NCBI GenBank assembly: GCA_945893045.1
Contig: CAMDEA010000094.1
Location: forward strand, 1-33,394
From: Planctomyces sp. SH-PL62
GTDB lineage: Bacteria > Planctomycetota > Planctomycetia > Planctomycetales > Planctomycetaceae
Direction: 5' to 3'
Length of the DNA: 33,394 nucleotides
The notes beneath the pieces were generated by a model, which saw only the letters and a list, made by a program, of their open reading frames with translations, ran no database searches and had not been told where the DNA came from. Both the position numbers and the translations under genes were made by a program. Every line of letters begins with the position of its first letter. Position 1 is the stretch's first letter. Shown here one piece after another: positions 21,848 through 33,100 of this stretch.

Positions 21848-24034
21848 GTGACTTCGTCCGCCTCACAGAACGAAACTCCAACCGACACGCTCGCCTGGCG
21901 TGCTCGATTTCTACTCGTTGCCGTCTGCGGTTTTTGGATGATCCTGGGCGGGCGACTGGTGCAGTTGCAGTGGTTCAGCCGCGAACGCTTCACCGCTCAA
22001 GTCGAGAGCCAAAGCACATTCCTCGAAGAGATCGCGCCGCGGCCCGGAGACATCTTCGATCGCGATGGGCGTGTGCTGGCGACGTCGATTGCCGCCAAGA
22101 GTTTTTTCATCATCCCCAGCCAACTGGCGAAACAACCCAAGCAGTGGGAGTTAGTGCAAAGCATTGCCGAAGCCGTGGGACAAGACGCCGATCAACTGCA
22201 AGCGCGGATTGCTCTGCACAGTCAGAAGCATTTCTTGTGGGTGCAGCGACGCATCACCGATGGCGATGTGCTCGCCAAGTTGTACGCGATCGAGCCGCCG
22301 AAAAAGGGACCGCAGCTTTTTGGGTTTCGCGAGGAGTTCTTGCGGCAGTATCCCCAAGGTGTCCTGGCCGCGCATGTGCTCGGTGGACGTGATGTGGATG
22401 GTCTCGGGCGCGGCGGGATCGAGCAAAGTCTGAACGCGCGACTGGCCGGCAAGCCCGGTTATCGGCGGCTGATGCTCGACTCGCGGATGCGTGTCATCGA
22501 AGTGCAGACCGACATTGAACAAGCTCCGCAGCATGGGCAGAGCGTGACGCTGACGCTCGACACCGTCATCCAACTGCACGTCGAGGAGGAACTGGATCGC
22601 GTGATGAAAAAGTGGCACGCCAAGCATGTGGCGGCGATCGTGCTCGATCCAAAGACCGGCGAAGTGCTGGCAATGGCCTCGCGTCCGGCTTACGACCCCA
22701 ATGATCTGGCGCACGTCAGCGACGAGGCGTGGAAGAATCAAACGTTGGCCGCGATCTACGAACCCGGCTCGACGTTCAAACCGCTGATCGTCGGCTGGGG
22801 GATCGAGCATGGCTTCATCCGCCGCGACGAATCGTTCCACTGCGAGAACGGCGAGTACCGGATGGGCAGTCGCCTGCTGCACGATCACCACCCGTATGGC
22901 ACGCTCAGCCTGACCGACGTGCTGGTGAAGTCGAGCAACATCGGCATGGCTAAAGTCGGTCAGCGGCTGGGAAACGCCGAGCTCTACAACGCGGCGGTCG
23001 CCTTCGGATTCGGACGCCGCACCGGCATCGAATTGCCGGGCGAGATGTCCGGCATGTTGCATCCGTTGAAGCGCTGGACGTCGTACTCCACCGGCTCGAT
23101 CCCGATGGGACAGGAGGTAGCTGTGACGCAACTGCAACTGATCACCGCGCACGCCGCGCTGGCGAATGGCGGAATGCTGATCAGCCCGCATCTCGTCCGA
23201 GCACATCACACCTCCCCCACTGGCCGGCCTTGGGCAGAGAAGCCCAATCACGGCGAACGAACGGCCGATGCGGACTCGCTGCTCAAACAAATCTCCTATC
23301 AGGCTCCGGTCCGCTTTCGTCCCGCGCGGAGCACGCGACGCGATGACGAGTCTGAGCGTGATAACACTCGCGAGTCAGAGGCCTCAGTCGAAACTGCTCC
23401 CCAGGCGAGCGAGGTCCGCCGCGGCAGCCCCCGCTCGCCTGAACTGCATTCCTTGCCGGCGAACCGCGATGATCGGCCACTCTCCGACACCGCCGATGGA
23501 CCGTGGCTGCCGGATGCCGAACGGATCGCGATGCCCGATGATGGCGGTCTGCTGCAAGGACAGAATCTCCAACGGTTCTCGCAAGCCGCCGACGAATTGC
23601 ACACGGGCGAATGGAACGCAGACGATCCCGACGCGCCGCTCGCAGCGCCTGTGGTTTCCAAGACCATCAGCGCCGACGTCTCACGCTGGTTGGTGGAGTC
23701 GGTGGAGACCGAGGTCATCAAGCGCGGCACGGGGAAGAAGGCCCGGCTCGACGACTACACGGTGTTCGGCAAGACCGGTACGGCTCAGAAACGCGATCCA
23801 CACACCGGCAAGTATTCCAACCGGTTGCATGTCAGTTCGTTTGTCGGCGGCGCACCCGCCGCGAATCCGCGCGTGATGGTCTGCGTGATGGTCGATGAAC
23901 CGACCGGCAGCGGCGAGCACTTTGGCGGCGACATCGCCGCGCCACCCGCGCGCGAGATCATTCACAAGTCGCTCGTGCAACTCGGAGTCGCTCCGGAGCA
24001 GAAGCCTCAGAAGACCGCCAGCGCACTGCCGTAG
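21848..24034 (+). CDS. ftsI: Penicillin-binding protein, FtsI/PBP2-3-type transpeptidase
   Basis: 728 residues, longer than usual. An N-terminal membrane anchor (FLLVAVCGFWMILGGRLVQL) is followed by the dimerisation domain (RPGDIFDRDGRVLAT). The transpeptidase has its three motifs: STFK at 308-311 (nucleophile Ser308), SSN at 362-364 and KTGT at 642-645. It crosslinks peptidoglycan stem peptides in the periplasm. The spacing from SSN to KTG, about 278 residues, is roughly twice the usual 135. The extra stretch (about 460-605) is hydrophilic, low in complexity and rich in Arg, Ser, Asp and Pro, and includes a palindrome. The start is a GTG at 21848, three bases after the ftsL-like stop. There is no PASTA domain. 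Confidence 0.94.
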   Translation: MTSSASQNETPTDTLAWRARFLLVAVCGFWMILGGRLVQLQWFSRERFTAQVESQSTFLEEIAPRPGDIFDRDGRVLATSIAAKSFFIIPSQLAKQPKQWELVQSIAEAVGQDADQLQARIALHSQKHFLWVQRRITDGDVLAKLYAIEPPKKGPQLFGFREEFLRQYPQGVLAAHVLGGRDVDGLGRGGIEQSLNARLAGKPGYRRLMLDSRMRVIEVQTDIEQAPQHGQSVTLTLDTVIQLHVEEELDRVMKKWHAKHVAAIVLDPKTGEVLAMASRPAYDPNDLAHVSDEAWKNQTLAAIYEPGSTFKPLIVGWGIEHGFIRRDESFHCENGEYRMGSRLLHDHHPYGTLSLTDVLVKSSNIGMAKVGQRLGNAELYNAAVAFGFGRRTGIELPGEMSGMLHPLKRWTSYSTGSIPMGQEVAVTQLQLITAHAALANGGMLISPHLVRAHHTSPTGRPWAEKPNHGERTADADSLLKQISYQAPVRFRPARSTRRDDESERDNTRESEASVETAPQASEVRRGSPRSPELHSLPANRDDRPLSDTADGPWLPDAERIAMPDDGGLLQGQNLQRFSQAADELHTGEWNADDPDAPLAAPVVSKTISADVSRWLVESVETEVIKRGTGKKARLDDYTVFGKTGTAQKRDPHTGKYSNRLHVSSFVGGAPAANPRVMVCVMVDEPTGSGEHFGGDIAAPPAREIIHKSLVQLGVAPEQKPQKTASALP
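23402..23441. repeat. Palindrome inside the ftsI-type coding sequence
   Basis: Arms 23402-23411 and 23432-23441 are perfect over ten bases around a 20-base centre that itself contains the palindrome GCCGCGGC. The arm CAGGCGAGCG is shared with the outer arm of the nested palindrome at 16170. It is read in frame within the low-complexity insert of the transpeptidase. A chance match in GC-rich sequence remains possible. Confidence 0.55.
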
Positions 24035-24044
24035 AGCCAAAGGA

Positions 24045-24134
24045 GTCGTGCGTTCAAAATTCAAAATTGGCCGGTACAGCTCTGGGACAAAGCCGAACGA
24101 CTTCTCCGCCAATTTTGAATTTTGAACGCACGAC
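24045..24134. repeat. Long inverted repeat between convergent genes, possible terminator
   Basis: Arms 24045-24070 and 24109-24134 are perfect over 26 bases, with a 38-base loop. The arms are AT-rich at the loop side. It fills the gap between the ftsI stop (24034) and the stop of the giant minus-strand gene (24155), so it could terminate both. The right arm matches positions 20-45 at 24 of 26 bases, showing it belongs to a repeated family. Confidence 0.92.
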
Positions 24135-24154
24135 CCTTCACCAAAAACCATCGC

Positions 24155-27100
24155 TCAGATCAGCAGGCGGTGGATATCGAAGATGAAGAAATTGTTGATC
24201 TCATCCGAGCTGCCGCTGATCGTGTCGTTTCCACCTTGTCCCGCGATCGTGTCCTTATCGCCGCCGCCGTCGATGCGATCGTTGCCGGCACCGCCCAGGA
24301 GCACATCTCGGCCACCAGCACCGTTGAGGACGTCGTTGCCATCATCGCCCAGCAGCGTGTCGTTACCCCCGTCGCCGTTCAGCCGGTCATCACCGCTACC
24401 GCCGGAGATGAGATCGTTGCCCGATTGACCGCCGATCGAGTCGTGGCCATCGCCGCCCAGCAGCGTGTCGTGATCGTTGCCACCATCCATCGAGTCCTGT
24501 CCGGCACCGCCAGAGATGCGGTCACGACCGTTATCGCCAAACAAGCGATCGTCACCGATGCCACCTTCCATCGAGTCATTGCCATCTTCACCACGCAGCG
24601 TGTCGTTGCCGAGACCACCCGACATCGTGTCATTGCCGGCCCCGCCGTAGAACAGATCCGTGCCGGCACCGCCGGTCAGAATGTCGTTGCCGGCATTGCC
24701 ACTCAGTACGCTCGCCTTCTGACCGGCAATCAGTGTGTCGGCACCCGATCCTCCGGTGAGCGTAGTGTTGCCGCTGAAGGCGGCCGCGTTGATCATCGTG
24801 CCCAACGTCGCATGGCCCGTCAGATTGAGAGCTTCGATGGAGTTCAGCACGTCCGTCATCGCGCCATTCGTGAGCGTGCCGTTCGTCGCAATGATGCTGG
24901 CAGCGGTCGTGGCGCGGAGCTTGACGGTGTCGAAGCCGGCGTCACCGAACAGTTGATCGTTCTTGCTCGTACCGACGAGGGTGTCATCGCCGGCTCCGCC
25001 GTGCAGAATCACGCCGGGCACATTCACGCCCGGTGTGAAGCCGGAGGCATCAATCAGATTGTTGGCCGCGTTGCCGAAGAGTTCAGCGCACTCGATGCTG
25101 ATCAGCGAGTTGTTACCGATGCTCACGAGGCTGGTGTTGGTGAGGGTCGCATTGGCAGTCACCAGTTCGGTGACGCAATCCGTTCCCGCACCACCATTGA
25201 GCGTGTTGTTACCGATTCCACCGGAGAGCGTATCGTCGCCAGCCGCGGCGTTGATCGAGTCGTTTCCGTCGCCACCGCTGAGCAGGTCGTTCAGCGACGA
25301 TCCGGTGATCGAGTCGTTCCCGGCTCCACCATTCAGCGTCAATCCGGCCAACTGTCCCACACCGGCCGCGATGGCTCCCGTGCCATCCAGCGTGTCGTTC
25401 CCCGCTTCGCCGTCGGCGAAGCCGCCATTCGTCAAGCGGCCTCCGTTGAACGTAAACCGATCGTTCCCCGCGCCACCCAGCAGAGTGAAGGGGCTCGCCG
25501 CAGTCACGGTAAACGTGTCGTTCGCGGTGCTGCCTTGCAGAGTCGCGAAGCCGGTGAAGTTCAGGAAGTTCGCGGAGCCGTCGTTGTACGTCGGCGAGCC
25601 ATCCAGCAGCCATGTGCTGTTGACCCCAGCGCCCAGCAAGCGGCTACCGTTGCCGGTGGTCGCACCGTTGCCGGTGATCGTATTGATGCCCGTGAAGCTC
25701 TGCGTGACATCCGACTCGCCGCCGCTGAATCCTTCCCCGGTGGACCCGAACAGAGTCACGTCGTTGATGAGATCGCCTTGCAGCACGTCTCCCGCAGGCA
25801 AGGTTTGGGCCTCACCCGCGATCGATCCGGTCAGAACGGCGTCAATGTCGAACACGTCGTCGCCGGCACCACCGAGCAAATTGAATGTGCTCGCGCTGGT
25901 GACGTTAAACCGGTCGGAGGCCGATCCACCTTGCAGGTTGTTGAACCCGGTGAAGCCCAATGACCTCCCCGTCGCGTTCTCGAGATACGTCGGGGTGCCA
26001 TCGAGTCCCCAGGTGCTGGCCACGTCTTCGCCCGTCAGCGAGCCACCGTTGCCGACAAGCGTGTCGATCCCGCTGAAACTGGTGGTGCCGTTGTTGATGT
26101 CCGGTTCCGTCCCGGTGAATCCGACGTTCGCGACGGAGCCAGTCAAGACGACTTGGTCGATCAGCGACCCTTGCAGCGTGTCCTGACCCGCTTCGCCGGC
26201 AATCATGCCGGTGAGCGGTGCGCTCACATCGAACAGATCCATTTCGGCACCGCCGTTGAGATTGAAGGCGCTGGCTCCCACGACATTGAACGTGTCACGA
26301 TCCGAACCACCTTGCAGCGTATTGAATCCCGAGACAGTCAATGTCGCCGTGCCATCGAAGTAGGTCGCGGCCCCATTCAGAGTCCAGACGCTGACCACAT
26401 TGCGGCCAGTCAGTATTCCCGAACCGATCAGATTATCGATCCCCGTAAAATCATTCGGGCCTGGAACGGGAGTGATGCCATCCGAGGTTCCAGAAAACCC
26501 AGTACCAGTAATCGCGTCCGAGGCGGTCAGCAACACATTGACGATCACGGTGCCTTGCAGAGTGTCAATTCCTGCCTCGCCATTCGCACTGCCGATCAAA
26601 GCGCTGTCGATGTCGAACAGATCATCTCCGCCACCGCCGTTGAGAACTTCCGTCGTCGGAGCAATCACGTTGAAGATGTCGATTCCCGATCCACCTTGCA
26701 GAGTGGCGAAGGCCGAGAACGTGAGCGTATTCAAGCCGTCGGTATAGGTCTGCGTAGTGTCGAGATTCCAAGTCCGATCCGTATCCTCGCCGGTCAGCGT
26801 GCCAGTTCCCTGACCGGTCAGCACATTGATCCCCGTCGCACCGCCGCCGATGCTCGTCACGGGACTCAGAGTCGCTCCGTCCGCATCCAAAGCGGTGATG
26901 GTCGCACTGGCTCCGACAACCGCGGACAGATCCAACGTGTCGTCTCCCTGCAACCCAGAGATCGCGCCGGTCAAGCTGCCCGCCGCATTCACCGTGAAGG
27001 TGTCGACGTCCGAACCGCCGGTCAGATTTTCAACGCCCGACCAGCCCGTCGTCTTGGTCGCCAGCGTACCAGCGTTCGCACCCGTCACGACGAAGACATT

Positions 27101-30100
27101 GCTGTCATCGCCAACGATCGTGTCGTTGTCCGCTCCGCCGGTGATTGAGCCAGTCAACGTGCCCGTGTTGGTGAAGGTAAACGTGTCGTTGCCAATTCCA
27201 CCGTCCACGCTGAAGGGGCTGGCCGCCGCTGAAACATTAAACGTGTCGGCTCCACTTCCACCGATCAGCGTCGCGAAGTCGCTGAAGTTGAGCGTGTTGC
27301 CTCCCGTCGAATAAGTCGGTGAGCCATCCAGATCCCAGGTGCTCGTCGGCGCACCGGGCGTCCCTTGCCCCGTCAGCGTTCCGCCGTTGCCGAAGATCGT
27401 CTCGAAACCGGTGAAGGTCGTGCCCAGGCTGACTTCGGTTCCATCGAAACCGGCGACCGACGAATTGGTCAGCGTCACGGCGTCGATCAAGATTCCGCTC
27501 AGCGTGTCGCTGCCCGCACCACCATTGATGACCACCGTCGCCGCAAATCCCGCGTCCAACGTGTTGAGCCTGATCGAATCCACTCCCGTGCCGCCATTGA
27601 CCGTCAGCGTGCCGGTTGGATTCGTGAAGGTCGTGTTCTCGAATGTGCCCCCGACTGCGGGGCTAGTGATCTGCGAAACACCCGCCACCGCACCGGCGTC
27701 GTCTTCCAATGTTGCGGTATTGCTGCCGACTGCCGGCAGGTTGAAGACCAGGTTCGTGGTCACGCCGCCAATCATGCTGACCGGCTCAAGTCCGTCGTAA
27801 GACACGGTCGCGACCGTCGCGCCGGACGTGTTGTAAGCGATGTTGCCAGAGTGGCTCGGCCCCGTCGCGGTGAAAGTGTGCGTGACCGTCGCGAACGCCG
27901 TTGTCCCGCCGTTGACGATCAGCGTGTCGTTACCACCTGTTCCGCCGTGGAAGAGCACGTCCACATCAAAGAACCCACTGGCCGGAGCGGTTGCCGTGTA
28001 GTTCACGGTCAATGTGTCGTTCTGAGCGGCCGTGCCATTCACCGTGATGAGTTGATTGAGCACAGCGGCCAGCGGTCGAGCGTCAATCACTCGGCCATCA
28101 TCGACGAACTGCACACTGGTGCCGTTCAGCCGCAGTTCCAAGGCTGCCGCTCCCGCGCCGTCCGACGTGTAGGTTGCCGGGCCGGCTTGAGTCAGCGTGA
28201 CGTCGTTGGCATCCAATCCACCTTGGTACGACACGAAGAAGACCACACCGTTGATGGTCACTGTGGAACCTTCCGCCAATCCGGCGAAGGTGCCCGTCAC
28301 CGCGTCGACGCCGTCGTTGGCGATCAACACGATCTCTTGGCCGGGAGTCGAACTCACCGTGCCCGTCGCCACCAAGGCCGCTCCGCCGAGAATCACACTC
28401 CCGGTTACGATGACTTGGTCGTATTGGGTGTTAGCCGTCGAACCATTCACGTTGACCGAGAACGTCGTCCCCGGATTCATCGTCAAATCGCCCGTCGCGA
28501 TATCCGCCGTGCTACCGACCGGCGATCCTGGAGCGAATGTCGCGGTGCTGCCCGCTTGCAGCGTCACCGCAGCGCCGATCGTGCCCGTGCCTCCGAGTAC
28601 TCCGGTGTTGGACACCGTCGTGAAGGACGCCGTCGAACCGTTGACCAGCAGCGTGCCTGCCAGCACGTTGGTGATTCCCGTGCCCGTGTTCGCACCCGAC
28701 AGAATCAACGTGCCGCCCGTCCCATTGACCAGCGTTTGGCCAGAGTAGGTATTCGCGCCGGACAATGTCTGAGTGCCCGTGCCGATCTTGGTCAGCGACA
28801 GAGTTCCCGTGATCGCACCGCTGTAAGTCGCCGTGCCGACGGTGTTGTTACTGCCCAGAATCAATGAGCCAGTTCCACTGATGCCGCCGTTGCCGGACAA
28901 CGCATCAAACGTCTCCGTGACTCCGCCGACGAACACCAAGGTCGCTGGGGTGGTGATCGTCAGGTCGGTGAGGTCGTTGATCCGCTCGCTCACCGCCAGC
29001 GTGTAGTTGCCGCCGTCCAGCAGAGTGATCGTGCCGGTGCCGGCATTGAAGCTGGAGATCAAGATCGGCGCGACCTGCGCGCTGCTCAAGAACTGTGCCG
29101 AATTGGTCGTGCTGGTGTTGGTGGAGATGTTCCCCGTCGCCAGTGTCAGCGGTGCGGCCAAGGTGCCGATGCCGCCCGATCCCGTCGTGATCGTCAGCAA
29201 GCTCGCGGCCCCGGTCGTGACATCGACCGCGGCGTTGCCGGAGTCGATGCCGCTCGTGCCGGCCGCGTTCGTGGTCAACGTCACGTTGCCCGTCGCGTTC
29301 AGCGAGCCGGTATTGAAGAAGGTGATGCGGCTGTTGCCGCCGGTGATCAGCGTCACGTCCGGGGTATTCGTCAGCGTGACCGCTCCCAGCACCGTGATCG
29401 TCTCGCCCGTCGCCGCGGCCGCGTTGCCGATGACGAGGTTCCCAGCCGTGATCGTGTCCAGTTCCGCGTCCGTCAACTCCAGCGTGTTACCGATGGCGTT
29501 CGTGTCCGCCGCCGAACCCAGATTGATCGCGTCCGTCGTCGAGAACGGTCGCAAGGTGACCGTTTGCCCGGCCGCTGTGATCGTTCCCGTCAGACTCATC
29601 TTGTCCGCGAGGACCGTCACACCGCCGGTCGTGGTGGTGATGTTCGTGCTGGCGTTGCTGGTGAAGAACAGGTCGTTGGTCGGGACATTGAAAGTGATCG
29701 CTCCCGTCGCGCTGATGTCATTCGCCGCACCGGTGTCTTGCACGGTGATGCCACTGGTTTGCGAAGTCAGAGTCAGCACACCCGACGTGTTGCCGGCCGC
29801 GCCACCCACGTTCATCGCCGAATCTTCAGTGATCGTCACCGCTCCGGCCGACGTGAACGACAGCGTTCCAAAGTTCGTCGTGTCACCCGCGTTGTCACCT
29901 AACGTCACCGCCGTTCCGATGAAGCGTGCGTTGTTCGTCACCGTCAGCGAAGTTGTCACCGCGTCCGTGACCGTGCCCGATTCGGAAGTCAGAATCAAGC
30001 TGTTCGCGGTGTTCGTCCCAGTCACCACCGTGTCTGAGTTCTCGCTGATCGCCACCGCGCCCGTGGACGAGAAGGTGAGCGTACCAAAGTCCGTCGCGTC

Positions 30101-33100
30101 ACCGGCGTTGTCACCCAGGGTGATGCCCGAACCGACTCCGTTGCTGGTGAAGCTGGCGTTGTTGGTCACAGTCAAAGTCGTGTTGGCGTTGTCTTCGATC
30201 GTTCCGGCTTCCGCGATCAGCACCAAACTGCTGGCGGAATTGACACCCACCAGATCGACGCCGTCACCAGTGCCATTTTCGCTGATCGACACCGCGCCGG
30301 TCGAGACGAACGTCAAAGTGCCGAAGTTCGTCGTGTCCGCCACATTGTCACCCAACGTGATCGCTTGGGCTGCGGCCGTCGTCGTGAACGTGGCGTTGTT
30401 CGTCACGGTCAAACTCGTTCCCGCGTTGTCGGTGATACTGCCGGTCTCCGAGGTCAGAGCCAACGTCAGAGCCGTACTTGTTCCAGCCAGGATCGTCGCT
30501 GAGTTCTCGCTGATCGAGACCGCGCCCGTGCTGGTGAAGGTCAACGATCCGAAGTTCGTTGTATCGGTGGGATCGTCACCCAAAGTAATCGCCTGAGCGG
30601 CTCCGGCCGTCGTGAACGTGGCGTTGTTCGTCACGTTCAAGGTCGTTCCGGCCGCGTCCATGATCGCGCCCGTTTCCGAGATCAGCACCAAGCTCGTCGC
30701 CTGGTTGGCCGCGCCTGTCAGCATCGTTTCCGAATTCTCCGTGATCGTCACCGCGCCGCCGGTGAAGGACAGCGAGGCGAAGTTGTGCGACGCCGGGTTG
30801 TCCAAAGTGATGGCATTCGCTCCCGCCTGGAAGTTCGCATTGCCGGTCACGTTCAAGGTCGCGGAGGCCGCCGCACCGTCGTCGATCGCGCCGTTCGAGG
30901 TCAGCAACAAGCTGGTCGCGGCCATGCTGTTCCCGGTCAGTGTCGTGGAAGTATTTTCGGTGATCGTGACTACGCTGCCGACAAACGTCAGCGTCGTGAA
31001 GTTGTGTGCGGCCGCGTTGTTCAACGAGATCGCGTTCGCACCCGATTGGAAGTTCGCGTTCCCTGTCACGACCAACGATCCACTCGCTCCGTCGTCCAGT
31101 CCGAGGTTCGTCAGCAACAAGCCGCCGCCCGCGCTGCTGTTACCAGCAAGGTCCGTGGTCGAAGCCTCGTTGATCGAGACCGCTCCGGTTGTCGAGAACG
31201 TCAACGTTCCGAAGTTCGTCGTGACGCCGCCGTCGCCCAAAGTAATCGCTCCGCCGGTCCCCGCGGCGAAGTTCGCATTGCCAGTCACCGTGACATTGCC
31301 GCTGTCGGTGATCGCGCCGTTGGTGGTCGTCACGCTCAAGGCTCCGGAGACCGTCGAGGCTCCCAGATCAATCGCGTTCGCGTCTCGCAGAGTGACGTTG
31401 TTGGCGGAAGTGATGGCCACCGTGCTGAAGTTGTTCAACAGGTTGTTCAACGTGATGTCGTTGGCCGCGCCCGCCGCCAGAGTCGCGGTCCCCGTGACCG
31501 TCAGCGCTCCGGTGCCGGTGTCGGTGATCGCGCCCGTGGTCGTGATCATCAACGTGCCGCCGACCGTGCTGTTGGCGAGCGAACCGACGAAGTCCACCAC
31601 TCCGGCGGCCGTCACGTTCAAGTTCCCGGTCATCGTGACATTGCCCAGGCTGATCCCGTTGGCGGTGACAGTGCTGGCATCCACCAACGTCACGTTGTTG
31701 GCGGAAGTCACCACCACACCCGGCGTCGCCAAGGTGTTGTTGAAGTTGTTCGCCACGTTGTCCAGCGTCACATCGGTCGTGCCGACGGCCAGTGTCAGTG
31801 TACGAGCGGTGCCGGTCACAGCGTCGATCGCTCCCGTCACGGTCAACGCGGCATCGGTCGTCGCGGCATCCGTGTCGATTGTCACGTTCTGGTCGATGTT
31901 GATAACGGTGGTCGCCACCGCACCGAGCGTCACGGTGCCGGCGGTCGTTGCGCCATCGGTCGCGATCGTGATCGCGGCCGCGCCGGAACCCAGATTGATC
32001 GTCTCGGCCGTGAAGGCCACGTTACCGGACGAGGTCGCTGAGCCCAGCAGCAGCGAGGTCGCCAGGTTGATCGTGTCCGTCCCGCTGCGACCGTCGAGGG
32101 TCAGCGCTCCCGTGAAGGCCGCGTCCACGGACGTCACGGTGATGATGTCGCTATCGCCGTTGTTATCACCCAGGATCTGCAATTCAACCGTCGGGTTGGC
32201 GAACGTCAGGTTCTCGGCACCCGCGCTGAAGCTGGCGGTCATGTTCGCGCCGGCCGCGTCGGTCAGTGTCGTCGTGATGGTCGTCCCGTTGAACACATTC
32301 GCGGGATCAACGTCGATGATCACGGTTCCGGCCGCCGAAGTGACGGTGACCGGCTCCAAGCCTGTGAAATTGATGAGCGCATCATCCACCGTCCCGGCGT
32401 TCTGGAACGTCAGAGTCCCCGCAGCCACGCCCGTCACGTCGTATTCCAGGCTGACGAACGTTCCGCCGTTGACGGCCAGCGTGTCGGCCGTGGTCTGACT
32501 TCCGCCGTTGAACGTCACCGGAATGTTGAAGATCCCGCCCGATGCGGCAAAGTTGACGGTCAGCAAGTCATTACCATCGAGACCATTGATGACCACTCCC
32601 ATCGCCGGGTCGATGCTGCCGATCGGCCGAGAGTCCACGACCGTGGGCACACCGGCAATCGTCCGCAACACCTGAATCGTTTCACCGACTTGGCGAATCT
32701 CGAAGATGCCGTTGTTGGCGGCGATGTCGTTGATGATCACAGGACCGACCGTGGCCACGGTCAGCGTGACGTCGTTGCCGTCGCCGCCGAAGTAGCTGAT
32801 GAAGCCGGTGAAGCTGCCAATCGTGACCGACATCCCATCGGGCAACCCATTGAACGTGCCAACGATCGGGTCGGCCAAGTCATTGAGCAGAATCGGGATG
32901 ATCGTTCCCGACGCGCCCGCGACCGCTCCGCCCGTCAGCGTCAGCGTCGAACCATTCAGATTGACCGTACCGTTGACGATGAGCTGGTCGAAGTCCGTTC
33001 CGGCCGTGTCGTAAAGCGGGTCAAGACTGGTCAGCTCAATCGTGGTGCTGCCCGTTGCGCCTGGGTTGTAGTTGCCGTTGATCGTCAGGATGCCGGGGCT

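Noticed and set aside
24122..25963. A 613-codon open frame on the plus strand opposite the RTX region
   Set aside because: It is antisense to the regular Gly/Asp-rich repeats of the giant protein, which lack stops on the other strand by composition. Its product has no recognisable domain, and it has no upstream ribosome site of note.
29815..31310. Regular repeats that might suggest a CRISPR-like array
   Set aside because: Units are 210-240 bases, diverged, and translate in frame as protein repeats; there are no short identical repeats with unique spacers.
27365..32498. Several long plus-strand open frames (about 330-630 codons) opposite the giant gene
   Set aside because: All mirror the tandem repeats of the minus-strand protein, have biased Val/Pro/Ser or Arg/Asp compositions and no domain. 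They are shadows.
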